A DNA stretch of 64,000 nucleotides, from positions 62,001 through 126,000 of the forward strand of contig NZ_JNYV01000005.1 of the NCBI RefSeq assembly GCF_000717275.1, read 5' to 3'. The DNA comes from Kitasatospora arboriphila. GTDB lineage: Bacteria; Actinomycetota; Actinomycetes; Mycobacteriales; Mycobacteriaceae. Of this stretch, positions 48,631 through 56,560 are shown piece by piece. Both the position numbers and the translations under genes were made by a program. The number at the start of each line of letters is the position of its first letter. The first letter of the stretch is position 1. Under the pieces are notes generated by a model, which was given only the letters and a program-made list of their open reading frames with translations, had not been told where the DNA came from and made no database searches.

Positions 48631-49536
48631 GTGCGTGTCCTGCGAAACTTCCTGCGTCCCGGATGGATCGCGGTTGCCATCGTGGTGATCGCGTTCGCCG
48701 TCGCGTGCTTCTGGGTGCTGGCCCCGTGGCAGCTGGGTAAGAACTCACGCACCGAGCATCAGAACGACCTCATCAAACGAGCGGAGTCGTCTCAGCCCGT
48801 TCCGATCGGCGACCTCTATCAAGATGGTCGTCCGGTCGAGGACGCCGAATGGAGCCGTGTCTCGGTCACCGGCAGGTACCTGCCGGACAAGCAGGCGGTG
48901 GTACGGCTGCGCTCCATCGAAGGGTCGCCCGCCTATGAGGTACTCACCCCGTTCGCGGCCGACTCCGGCGACACCTACCTGGTCAACCGCGGATACGTGA
49001 AGCCTGTCCAGGGCACGGCCCTGCCACCGATCATCTCGCCGCCGTCCGAGCAGGTCACGCTGATCGCCCGGATCCGCGCGGCGGAGGGAACCAGTCCGGG
49101 TCGTGAGCCGCGCACCGAGGCCGGCGCCACACAGGTCTATTCCATCGACCCGGTGGTCCTCGGCCGTGCCGTCGACGTGCCTCTGGCCGCCGGTTACCTC
49201 CAGCTGACCGACGACCAGCCCGGTGGACTCGGCGTCATCGATCTCCCCCAGCTCGATTCAGGCCCGTACCTCTCCTATGGGTTGCAATGGCTTGCCTTCG
49301 GCGTGATGGCGCCGTTGGGGCTGGGCTACTTCGTGTGGTCGGAGGTCAAGCAGCGGAAAGCTGCGAAGACCGGCGCCCCGATACCCAAGAAGCCACGCGA
49401 GCGGGGCCGCCGGACGCGGGAGGCACTGGCCGCATCGTCCACCGGGGCAGTGGTCCATTCGGAGGCGCGTGGGCCGATCGGCTCAGGTCCGACGAGCGCG
49501 CCGGACGACAAGCTGTCCGACCGCTACGGTCGCTAA
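48631..49536 (+). CDS. SURF1-family protein, cytochrome c oxidase assembly
   Basis: This 301-residue protein has the SURF1 layout: an N-terminal transmembrane helix (about 12-31), a periplasmic domain with VSVTGRYLPDKQ and VNRGYVKP, and a second helix near the C-terminus (about 213-233), then a charged cytoplasmic tail. SURF1 helps assemble haem aa3 oxidase, whose subunits are encoded at the left of the window. GTG 48631 is the start. Its last 54 bp overlap cobD on the opposite strand. The counterpart is Rv2235. Confidence 0.9.
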   Translation: MRVLRNFLRPGWIAVAIVVIAFAVACFWVLAPWQLGKNSRTEHQNDLIKRAESSQPVPIGDLYQDGRPVEDAEWSRVSVTGRYLPDKQAVVRLRSIEGSPAYEVLTPFAADSGDTYLVNRGYVKPVQGTALPPIISPPSEQVTLIARIRAAEGTSPGREPRTEAGATQVYSIDPVVLGRAVDVPLAAGYLQLTDDQPGGLGVIDLPQLDSGPYLSYGLQWLAFGVMAPLGLGYFVWSEVKQRKAAKTGAPIPKKPRERGRRTREALAASSTGAVVHSEARGPIGSGPTSAPDDKLSDRYGR

Positions 49537-50406
49537 GGCGCCGATCTGTACCCGGCGGGACAACGCCGCGGCGCGGTACAGGTCGCGGCCGGTGGGAGCA
49601 CGACCGTCGCCCAACGTCGGGCGAATCTCGGTCCGGTGCCGGTAGACCGTGACACCGCCGAGCTCCACGCCGAGTGCTCCCGCAAACGATGCCTCGACCA
49701 CACCCGCATTGGGACTGGGGTGTGCCGATGCGTCCCGACGCACCGCAGTGGCCGCCCCGGCCCGGTCGTCGCCGAGCGCCACCACCAGCAGTGCGGTCAG
49801 GCGGGCGGGCAGGAAGTTCGCCACGTCGTCGAGTCGAGCGCTTGCCCAGCCGAAGTTGGAATACCTGCTGTTGCGGTATCCGACCATCGCATCGAGCGTG
49901 TTGATCATCCGGTACGCCAGCAGTCCCGGGATCCCGGCGATCGCTCCCCAGACGAGCGGACCCACTGTTGCATCCGAGGTGTTCTCGGCGACGGACTCGA
50001 GCGCGGCGCGGGCCATCCCCTCTGCGTCGAGACTGTTCGGGTCACGGCCGCACAGACTGGGTATCAACGCGCGGGCGCCCTCGAGGTCGTCGGACGCCAG
50101 CGAGTCGGCCAGGCGCTCGCCCACCGACGTCAGGGAGGTACCGCCCAATGTCGCCCAGGTGATCAGCGCCGTCGGCAGCACCCCGGTGCGGCGGCCGATC
50201 ATGCCCGCACCGGTGACCACTCCCACGCACGTGACGGTGAACATGGTTCCAGCCCACCGTGAGTCGCGATACAGGATGCTCTCGAGCCTTCCCGCGGCGA
50301 TACCCATGCCGGCCACGGGGTGATAGCGGATCGGGTCGCCCAAGATGCGGTCGAGGAGATATCCCGCGGTCAGCCCGAGGGCGCGGTCCCAGCCAGCAGT
50401 CACCAT
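49483..50406 (-). CDS. cobD: Adenosylcobinamide-phosphate synthase (CobD/CbiB)
   Basis: This 307-residue membrane enzyme attaches the aminopropanol linker to adenosylcobyrate. Motifs are the N-terminal DRILGDPIRYHPVAGMG and the central LVSVAENTSDATVGPLVWG-type segment with TLDAMVGYRNSRYSNFGWASARLDDVANFLPAR. It completes the set of late cobalamin genes in the window together with the CobU-CobT fusion, CobS and CobC. It ends inside the 3' end of the SURF1 gene, a 54-bp convergent overlap. Its start ATG 50406 faces the flavoprotein gene across 150 bp. Confidence 0.94.
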   Translation of the reverse strand: MVTAGWDRALGLTAGYLLDRILGDPIRYHPVAGMGIAAGRLESILYRDSRWAGTMFTVTCVGVVTGAGMIGRRTGVLPTALITWATLGGTSLTSVGERLADSLASDDLEGARALIPSLCGRDPNSLDAEGMARAALESVAENTSDATVGPLVWGAIAGIPGLLAYRMINTLDAMVGYRNSRYSNFGWASARLDDVANFLPARLTALLVVALGDDRAGAATAVRRDASAHPSPNAGVVEASFAGALGVELGGVTVYRHRTEIRPTLGDGRAPTGRDLYRAAALSRRVQIGALATVAVGQLVVRRARRT

Positions 50407-50456
50407 GGTGTGCTCATCCTAGAACTTGGTGAGGCGCGCCCAGCCACCCCAGCAAG

Positions 50457-50470
50457 TGAGGGTACCCTCA
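50457..50470. promoter_or_regulatory. Perfect 14-bp palindrome upstream of the flavoprotein reductase gene
   Basis: TGAGGGTACCCTCA reads the same on both strands and lies 87 bp before the reductase start codon and 50 bp before cobD. It has the position and symmetry of an operator, but the sequence does not clearly match the IdeR, FurA or other well-known boxes. Confidence 0.5.
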
Positions 50471-50556
50471 ATTCTGCTTGGTGCCGCTTCAACGACGCAG
50501 CGGTGCCCGGCCCACCCGGGGGCGCTGGTTCCGACATCACGAACAATGGTGAGCTA

Positions 50557-51918
50557 ATGAGAACTACCAACCTGCCAGACGGCCTTGACTACGCCGGCGA
50601 CCAGCGATTGTGGTTGTCGAGTTTCCTGGCCGGTTTCGATGCCGGCTCGACGACCGATGGCGCCGTCGCTGCCGACCGCGAGGCAATTCTGGCCGCCGCG
50701 CGGGCGGCACTCGCCGAACTCGACAGCGGGGTGTCGGCCCCGGAGATCCCCGGCGCCGAGGAGATCGCAGACCGCCCGGCCAAGCCGAAAAGGTCGCCGT
50801 GGACCCGCAAGAACCCCTATGCCGCCACGCTTGTCGCCAATCGACCACTGCGCGGGTCGGACTCGGCCAAAGACGTCCGTCATGTGGTCTTCGATCTCGG
50901 CGACAGCGACATCGACTACGAAGCGGGCGACGGCCTCGGCATCCGGCCGGTGAACGACCCGCACCTGGTGTCGGCGTTGATCACCAGGATCGGGGCAGAT
51001 CCGCACCAAGTGATCACCACTCGCGCCGGCGAGTTCACCCTGGTGGACGCGTTGACACACGAGTACGAGATCTCGCTGCCCACCCGCGACCTGATCGACT
51101 TCATGGCCGAACGGTCGCGCGATGCCGAACTCGATCACGTCCTGTCCACCGAGGAACGTGAGGCCCTTGAGGGATGGCTGTGGGGCAAGGACGTCCTCGA
51201 CCTGCTCGACCTCGAACCCGCGCTGGAAATATCCGCGACCGAGCTGCTCGAACTCCTCAGACCACTGACCCATCGGGTGTACTCGATCTCGTCGAGCCCA
51301 CTGACACACAAGGGGATGGTTCATCTGACCGTGTCCGCGGTTCGGTATCGCTCGGCGCAGCGCGACCGCCGAGGGCAGTGCTCGACCTACCTCGCCGACC
51401 GGCTCAAGGCGGGCGACACGGCCGGTGTCTTCTTGTCGAAGAACCGCTCGTTCCGCCTGCCGGACGACGACTCGGTACCGGTGATCATGGTGGGCCCGGG
51501 TACAGGCGTTGCCCCGTTCCGCTCTTTCCTCTACGAACGCAAGGCTCGCGGCGCTCGGGGACGCAACTGGCTCTTCTTCGGGGACCAGTTCCGGGCAACG
51601 GACTTCATGTACGAAGACGAGATCGTGCAATTCCGCCGCGACGGCGTCCTCGACCGGCTTGATCTGGCGTTCTCACGGGATCAGGAGCAGAAGGTCTACG
51701 TGCAGGACCGGATGCGGGAGAACGGCGCCGACCTGTTCACCTGGCTGCAGGATGGTGCCCACTTCTACGTGTGCGGCGACGCCGCGCAGATGGCAAAAGA
51801 TGTGGACTCGGCGCTTCACGACGTGGTCGCCGCGCACGGCGGGTTCGATGCCGAGACCGCGGAGGACTACGTCAACACCCTCAAGAGGGAGAAGCGGTAT
51901 CTGCGAGATGTGTACTGA
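50557..51918 (+). CDS. Ferredoxin-reductase-type flavoprotein (sulfite reductase alpha-like), no flavodoxin domain
   Basis: This 453-residue protein matches the FAD- and NADPH-binding half of CysJ and cytochrome P450 reductases. It shows the FAD-binding core with RVYSISSSP (about 240-248), the connecting helical domain (about 150-230), the nucleotide motif GPGTGVAPFRSFL (about 313-325), and the C-terminal KREKRYLRDVY with an aromatic end. The first 70 residues are not flavodoxin and show no known motif. It may pass electrons from NADPH to sulfite or nitrite reductase or to a separate flavodoxin. ATG 50557 is the start. It is 6 bp upstream of the spermidine-synthase-like gene. Confidence 0.82.
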   Translation: MRTTNLPDGLDYAGDQRLWLSSFLAGFDAGSTTDGAVAADREAILAAARAALAELDSGVSAPEIPGAEEIADRPAKPKRSPWTRKNPYAATLVANRPLRGSDSAKDVRHVVFDLGDSDIDYEAGDGLGIRPVNDPHLVSALITRIGADPHQVITTRAGEFTLVDALTHEYEISLPTRDLIDFMAERSRDAELDHVLSTEEREALEGWLWGKDVLDLLDLEPALEISATELLELLRPLTHRVYSISSSPLTHKGMVHLTVSAVRYRSAQRDRRGQCSTYLADRLKAGDTAGVFLSKNRSFRLPDDDSVPVIMVGPGTGVAPFRSFLYERKARGARGRNWLFFGDQFRATDFMYEDEIVQFRRDGVLDRLDLAFSRDQEQKVYVQDRMRENGADLFTWLQDGAHFYVCGDAAQMAKDVDSALHDVVAAHGGFDAETAEDYVNTLKREKRYLRDVY

Positions 51919-51924
51919 CCTCTG

Positions 51925-52767
51925 ATGGGCCGCGCATCGCGACAACCCAAGGCCCGCAACGATTCCGGCGGGCCGCAGCCCGGCGTGTACCCGATCGACA
52001 CCGGCAGCTGCGAGCTGGTTCGTGACCACCTCACCGACGGTTGGATACTGAACGTCAACGGCGTGCAGAGTTCTCACATCAACCTCTCCGACCCCACCCA
52101 GCTCGACTTCGAGTACATGCAGTGGATGGCCGCTCTCATCGGTGACCGCTGGCCGGCCTCGAGCCGACTGCGCGTTCTTCATCTCGGCGCCGGCGCCTGC
52201 TCCATGGCTCGCCATCTGGCTGCGAACTATCCGCAGGCCCGGCAGGTCGCCGTCGACATCGACGACACACTGGCTCGATTGGTCCGGGAATGGTTCGATC
52301 TACCTCGGGCTCCCCTGCTCCGACTGCGGGTGGGTGACGCCCGCGAGGTCACCGAATCACTCACCGACAACAGCCGTGATCTGATCATTCGGGACGTGTT
52401 CTCCGCCGCGGTCACCCCACCGGCACTGACCACCGCCGAGTTCACCGCTCAGGTTCGTCGGGTGCTGGCCCCTGGCGGTGTCTACATGGTCAATTGTGGT
52501 GACACCCGCGACCTTTCACTCGCCCGATCCGAGGCTGCCACCGTGGGGACCTTGTTCGAGCACCTCGCGATCATCGCCGACCCCGCCATGCTCAAGGGCC
52601 GTCGTTACGGCAACATCGTGATCGCTGCCGCCGACACCCCGCTCGGCGAGTCACCCGCAGTTGCCCGGACACTCCTCGGCGGCGGCGTTCCGGCGCACAT
52701 CTGGCTCGACCCGAAGGTTCGTTCCTTCGCCACGGGTGGTCGCGTTCTGCACGATCAGATCGGGTGA
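51925..52767 (+). CDS. Spermidine-synthase-like methyltransferase-fold protein
   Basis: This 280-residue protein has the Rossmann methyltransferase fold of spermidine synthases: LHLGAGACSMARHLA, VDIDDTLARLVREWF and LIIRDVFSAAVTPPALTT. It lacks an N-terminal membrane domain, and the catalytic and polyamine-binding acids are only partly recognisable, so it may be a spermidine synthase-like methyltransferase rather than a true aminopropyltransferase. ATG 51925 follows the reductase gene by 6 bp, so the two form an operon. It is convergent with the MerR gene. Confidence 0.78.
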   Translation: MGRASRQPKARNDSGGPQPGVYPIDTGSCELVRDHLTDGWILNVNGVQSSHINLSDPTQLDFEYMQWMAALIGDRWPASSRLRVLHLGAGACSMARHLAANYPQARQVAVDIDDTLARLVREWFDLPRAPLLRLRVGDAREVTESLTDNSRDLIIRDVFSAAVTPPALTTAEFTAQVRRVLAPGGVYMVNCGDTRDLSLARSEAATVGTLFEHLAIIADPAMLKGRRYGNIVIAAADTPLGESPAVARTLLGGGVPAHIWLDPKVRSFATGGRVLHDQIG

Positions 52768-52789
52768 CACCAGCAGCACAAGGGTGTGA

Positions 52790-53257
52790 TCACGGCCCGA
52801 TGTTGCCGCCGTCGGTCGCGATCTTGTACTCGGTGGCCGCCAGCGACAGCTCCAGTTCGCGGATGCGCCGGGTGATCGTGTTGCGTTGCTCCACCATGAT
52901 GTCGAGGCGCTCGGCAACCGTCCGCTCCCCTTGGTCGGCCAATTCCACATAGTGCTGCAGATCCCGCATCGGCATGCCCGACAAGCGCATTCGGGAGACG
53001 AAGACCAGCCGCCGAACGGCGGCGCCATCGTAGGCACGGTGGCCGGCAAGATCTCGCGGCACCGTGACCAGGCCGGCTCGCTCGTAGTAGCGAAGTGTGT
53101 GCGCGGACACGCCGAGTAGTTCGGCCACGTCCGCGATGCCCAGCGGGCCGTCCACGTCGCCGGTGTCGACCAGGCCGTGGACCACCTCGACGGTCATCGA
53201 CTCGTCGCCGCCCTGCAGCGCCTCGAGCGCTCGACTCATCAGATCTCGGGTCCCCAT
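52790..53257 (-). CDS. MerR-family transcriptional regulator
   Basis: This 155-residue protein has an N-terminal extension of about 35 residues, then the MerR winged helix (LGIADVAELLGVSAHTLRYYERAGL, then GHRAYDGAAVRRLVFVSRMRLSGM) and a C-terminal coiled coil for dimerisation. It has no obvious effector or metal-binding cysteine. A later ATG at about 53197 would shorten the N-terminus. It follows the SDR gene by 9 bp, so SDR and regulator form one operon, and it may control that operon. Confidence 0.9.
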   Translation of the reverse strand: MGTRDLMSRALEALQGGDESMTVEVVHGLVDTGDVDGPLGIADVAELLGVSAHTLRYYERAGLVTVPRDLAGHRAYDGAAVRRLVFVSRMRLSGMPMRDLQHYVELADQGERTVAERLDIMVEQRNTITRRIRELELSLAATEYKIATDGGNIGP

Positions 53258-53266
53258 GATCCAACG

Positions 53267-54124
53267 CTAGACCGGTCGAACCGATTCCGGGACGCCCGGA
53301 AAGTCCGCGCTCTCGGACAGTGCGGCGATCTTGTCGAGTTCCTCGAGTCCACGTCGGTGAGCGGTGGCGAGCCGACGTACCGCTTCACGTCCGAGTGGGA
53401 CCCGCAACGGCGCGCTCTCGGCGTCGACCAACAACCGGATGATGTCCGCCGCGCGGGCGGGATCGCCCTCCTGCTTCCCGTTCACGGCCAGCATGTCGGC
53501 GCGCACCGTAGCCAGCAGAGGGCCATAGGTCTTCGATGGCGATGCGAGTTTGAGTACGTCGGGTGCGTTGAAACCCGTTCGGAATCGGCTCGGCTCGACG
53601 ATGAGAACTCTGATCCCGAATGGTTCCACCTCGCCGGCCAACGCTTCAGACCACCCTTCGAGGGCGAACTTGCCCGCGGAGTAGGACCCGGCACCCGGGA
53701 ATGACACGCGTCCGCCTTGGCTGCTGATCTGCACGATTGTTCCTTGGCCCTGCTCTCGCATACCGGGCAGTACCGCCCGCACCAGGGCCGCAGGACCGAA
53801 CAGGTGCTGGTCGAGCATGTCCCGCAATTGCCGGTCGTCGATCTCCTCGGCTGCTCCGATCTGCCCGACTCCACCGTTGTTGACCAATACGTCAATGGCA
53901 CCGAAGCGCTCCACGGCGCCGGCGATGAGGTGGTCCGCAGACGCGGTGTCGCGCACGTCGTGGCGAACCGCCAGCAGCGAGTCGGGATGGACCGTGAGCA
54001 GATCGGCGATCCGCTCGGGTCGTCGCATCGCGGCCACCACGCGGTCCCCTGCGGCCAACGCCGCTTCGGTGAGGGCCCGTCCGATGCCCGAGGATGCGCC
54101 GGTGATGATCCAGTTCTGTGTCAT
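53267..54124 (-). CDS. Short-chain dehydrogenase/reductase
   Basis: This 285-residue SDR oxidoreductase shows the classical motif WIITGASSGIGRAL, the NNGGVGQI structural motif, the active site with Ser (QISSQGG) and YSAGKFALEG (Tyr-x3-Lys). It uses NAD(P)H; the substrate is unknown. ATG 54124 is chosen because the family start MTQNWIITGA lies there. It is divergent from the SRPBCC gene, with 114 bp between, and upstream of merR on the same message. Confidence 0.9.
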   Translation of the reverse strand: MTQNWIITGASSGIGRALTEAALAAGDRVVAAMRRPERIADLLTVHPDSLLAVRHDVRDTASADHLIAGAVERFGAIDVLVNNGGVGQIGAAEEIDDRQLRDMLDQHLFGPAALVRAVLPGMREQGQGTIVQISSQGGRVSFPGAGSYSAGKFALEGWSEALAGEVEPFGIRVLIVEPSRFRTGFNAPDVLKLASPSKTYGPLLATVRADMLAVNGKQEGDPARAADIIRLLVDAESAPLRVPLGREAVRRLATAHRRGLEELDKIAALSESADFPGVPESVRPV

Positions 54125-54238
54125 GGAGGCGACGCTAGGTCTTCGAGCGCACTCGAACGCAAGCCGACGGGCCCTACTGGTTTCCTCGACACAAAAGGGG
54201 GTAATCGTCGCGCACCGGCAGGGGCAGGAGGAGATGCG

Positions 54239-54778
54239 ATGAACTTCATCGATTCGGCCAGACAAGCTGTGCAGACCTTGGCAGAGGAAGCGACGCAGCG
54301 AGGCAAGGAGTTGCTCGGCGAGAGCACGGCCCATAGTGAACCCGCGGGCCCGGTCACGGTCACGGTGGCCGCGGGCCAGGATGCGGTGAAGGCGGTGTGG
54401 CGTGACAGTGCGCGACTGTCACAGGTCTTCGGTGACGTGGCGTCGGTCGGCGAGATCGCCGACAGCCGAGCGACATTCACGGTAACCACGCCACAGGGCG
54501 ACGTCACGCTGACCACCACGGTCATCGATGATGCCGACGGCATCCGGTTCGTGGACTCGTCGTCCTCTTCTGGCGGCACCGAGATCGTCGTTGTCCGCCT
54601 CACCGACGCGCCGAACGACCTGGGCACCGAGGTGACCCTCCGATTACGGCTTCCAGCACCCGATTTCGCGGCCAAGACAGCCGCCTTCAAGATTCTCTAT
54701 CGACTGCGCGCCCTGGTGCAGACGGGCGAGATCCCCACCCTCACACCGACCCCGGCGGCCCGGCCGGGCGACCGCTGA
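54239..54778 (+). CDS. SRPBCC-like small protein
   Basis: This 179-residue protein has an N-terminal helix and a beta-rich domain (about 35-140: VTVTVAAGQDAVKAVWRD, then the strand-turn pattern DVTLTTTVIDDADG) that resembles START/SRPBCC ligand-binding folds such as cyclase/dehydrase-type proteins. No catalytic motif is evident. The start ATG 54239 follows a strong GGAGGAG site. The gene ends 11 bp before the alcohol dehydrogenase, suggesting co-expression. Confidence 0.7.
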   Translation: MNFIDSARQAVQTLAEEATQRGKELLGESTAHSEPAGPVTVTVAAGQDAVKAVWRDSARLSQVFGDVASVGEIADSRATFTVTTPQGDVTLTTTVIDDADGIRFVDSSSSSGGTEIVVVRLTDAPNDLGTEVTLRLRLPAPDFAAKTAAFKILYRLRALVQTGEIPTLTPTPAARPGDR

Positions 54779-54789
54779 ACGGAGGAATC

Positions 54790-55959
54790 ATGCGTGCTCT
54801 GTGTTGGACCGGCGTCAATCAGCTGAGTGTGGAGACCGTCGACGATCCCACCCTGATCAATCCGCACGACGCGATCATCGAGGTGTCGGTGACCACCACG
54901 TGTGGGTCAGACCTGCACTTCTTGAGCGGATATCTACCCGGCATGCGCGAGGGGGATGTCATCGGTCACGAGTTCATGGGCCGGGTGGTCGAGGTCGGTG
55001 CCGACGTCACCGCCACCACTGTCGGCACGCGGGTCGTCGTCCCCTCGTTCATCGCCTGCAGCAACTGCTGGTACTGCAATCACGAACAGTATTCGCTGTG
55101 CGACACCACCAACCCCAACGCGGACCTGCAGCGGCCGCTGCTGGGGTACCCCACCGGCGGGATCTATGGCTACACACACCCTTTCGGCGGATACCAAGGA
55201 TCGCACGCCCAATACATCCGGGTCCCGTTCGCCGACCAGAACTGCTTCACCGTCCCCGAAGGCGTCACCGACGAGCAAGCGCTCTTCGTGTCCGACGCCA
55301 TCCCCACCGGTTACATGGGAGCCGACTTCTGCGACCTCTCACCGGGAGACACGGTGGCGGTGTGGGGATCGGGTGGGGTCGGGATGATGGCGGCCGCCAG
55401 CGCCCGACTGCTCGGCGCGGAACGCATCATCGTCATCGACCGCATACCTGAACGGTTGCAAATGGCCCGCACTTTCGTCCAGGCCGAGACCATCGACTAC
55501 ACCGACGTCGACAGCGTCCCGGACACCCTGCGTGAGATGACCGGTGGCCGCGGACCCGATGCCGTCATCGAAGCCGTGGGCATGGAAGGCCACGGAACCG
55601 GCGTACAGCAGGTGTACGACAAGGCCAAGCAGGCGCTGCGTCTCGAGACAGATCGGGCGACCGCTCTGCGTGAGGCGATCTACGCGGTGCGAAAGGGCGG
55701 CACCGTCTCGGTGCTGGGTGTCTACGGCCTCACCGACAAGTTCCCGATGGGCATGATGCTGAACAAGGGGCTGACGATGCGGGCGGCGCAGCAGCACGGG
55801 CAACGTTATGTCCCGCGACTGCTCGACCACATCGAACAGCGCCGGCTCGACCCCACTTTCCTCATCACCCACGACATGCCGCTCGCCGATGCCGCCGACG
55901 GCTACATGAAGTTCAAGGAGAAGTCGGACAACTGCGTACGCGCCATCTTCCGCCCGTGA
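54790..55959 (+). CDS. Zinc-dependent alcohol dehydrogenase, formaldehyde-dehydrogenase-like (MDR)
   Basis: This 389-residue medium-chain dehydrogenase binds catalytic zinc through the Cys of TTCGSDLHF and the His-Glu of IGHEFMG, and structural zinc through CSNCWYCNHEQYSLCD. The coenzyme motif is GSGGVGMM. The long middle region and MEGHGTGVQQVYDKAK match FDH-like MDR enzymes that may act on formaldehyde or other aldehydes without glutathione. ATG 54790 follows GGAGGAA and the SRPBCC gene by 11 bp. Confidence 0.92.
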   Translation: MRALCWTGVNQLSVETVDDPTLINPHDAIIEVSVTTTCGSDLHFLSGYLPGMREGDVIGHEFMGRVVEVGADVTATTVGTRVVVPSFIACSNCWYCNHEQYSLCDTTNPNADLQRPLLGYPTGGIYGYTHPFGGYQGSHAQYIRVPFADQNCFTVPEGVTDEQALFVSDAIPTGYMGADFCDLSPGDTVAVWGSGGVGMMAAASARLLGAERIIVIDRIPERLQMARTFVQAETIDYTDVDSVPDTLREMTGGRGPDAVIEAVGMEGHGTGVQQVYDKAKQALRLETDRATALREAIYAVRKGGTVSVLGVYGLTDKFPMGMMLNKGLTMRAAQQHGQRYVPRLLDHIEQRRLDPTFLITHDMPLADAADGYMKFKEKSDNCVRAIFRP

Positions 55960-56036
55960 ACGGAGGCTTTGTCAGAGGCCGACGTTAACCTCCCGGCACA
56001 ACGATCTGCACCAGCCAGACAGCCAAGGAGGACGCC

Positions 56037-56489
56037 ATGCGTCAGCAATCCGATCCGGTCGATTTCGCCCACCGCGCGATTGCCAAGCGCTATTGGACGG
56101 TCACCGCGGTACGTGCAGCCGTCCAGGTCGGATTCCCGTCGCTCGCCTACACCACCGGGCTGACCTCGCTGGCGCACCCCGAGCTGATCATCTACGGACT
56201 CGAACCGGGCACCGCCGGATCCATCCTGAACACTGTCGGACACCGGATCGCGAGAGCCGGGGGCAGCCTCACCGCCGGTGAACGCCTGTCGGGTTTCTTC
56301 GACAACGACCTGGACCTGGTGGCCATCGAAGCACTCACCACCTCGGACCTGCGCGTCGCGAACCGCGTCTACGGCAGTGTGTCGGCGTGGCAACTGGTCT
56401 GGCCGGATTCGGCAGGGCTCTACCCGTGGAGTGCCGGCTACGGCATCGCCAAGACCGTGCAGCCTCTCGCCGGTCTGCCTGCTGCATGA
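56037..56489 (+). CDS. DUF4262-domain protein
   Basis: This 150-residue protein carries the DUF4262 pattern: TTGLTSLAHPELIIYGLEPGTAGSILN, near the N-terminus, and LVWPDSAGLYPWSAGY near the end. The family is uncharacterised. The gene has a strong AGGAGG site before ATG 56037. It stands between the alcohol dehydrogenase and the TerD-vWA genes, all on the plus strand. Confidence 0.82.
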   Translation: MRQQSDPVDFAHRAIAKRYWTVTAVRAAVQVGFPSLAYTTGLTSLAHPELIIYGLEPGTAGSILNTVGHRIARAGGSLTAGERLSGFFDNDLDLVAIEALTTSDLRVANRVYGSVSAWQLVWPDSAGLYPWSAGYGIAKTVQPLAGLPAA

Positions 56490-56560
56490 CCTCGGATGGG
56501 ATCGGCTGATAGGCCGACATCAGATGCGTGTTCGGCGCACCATCGTCGATACTGAGCGCC

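Noticed and set aside
50407..50556. Cobalamin riboswitch before cobD
   Set aside because: No B12-box-like conserved segment was seen; the only clear structure is a 14-bp palindrome.
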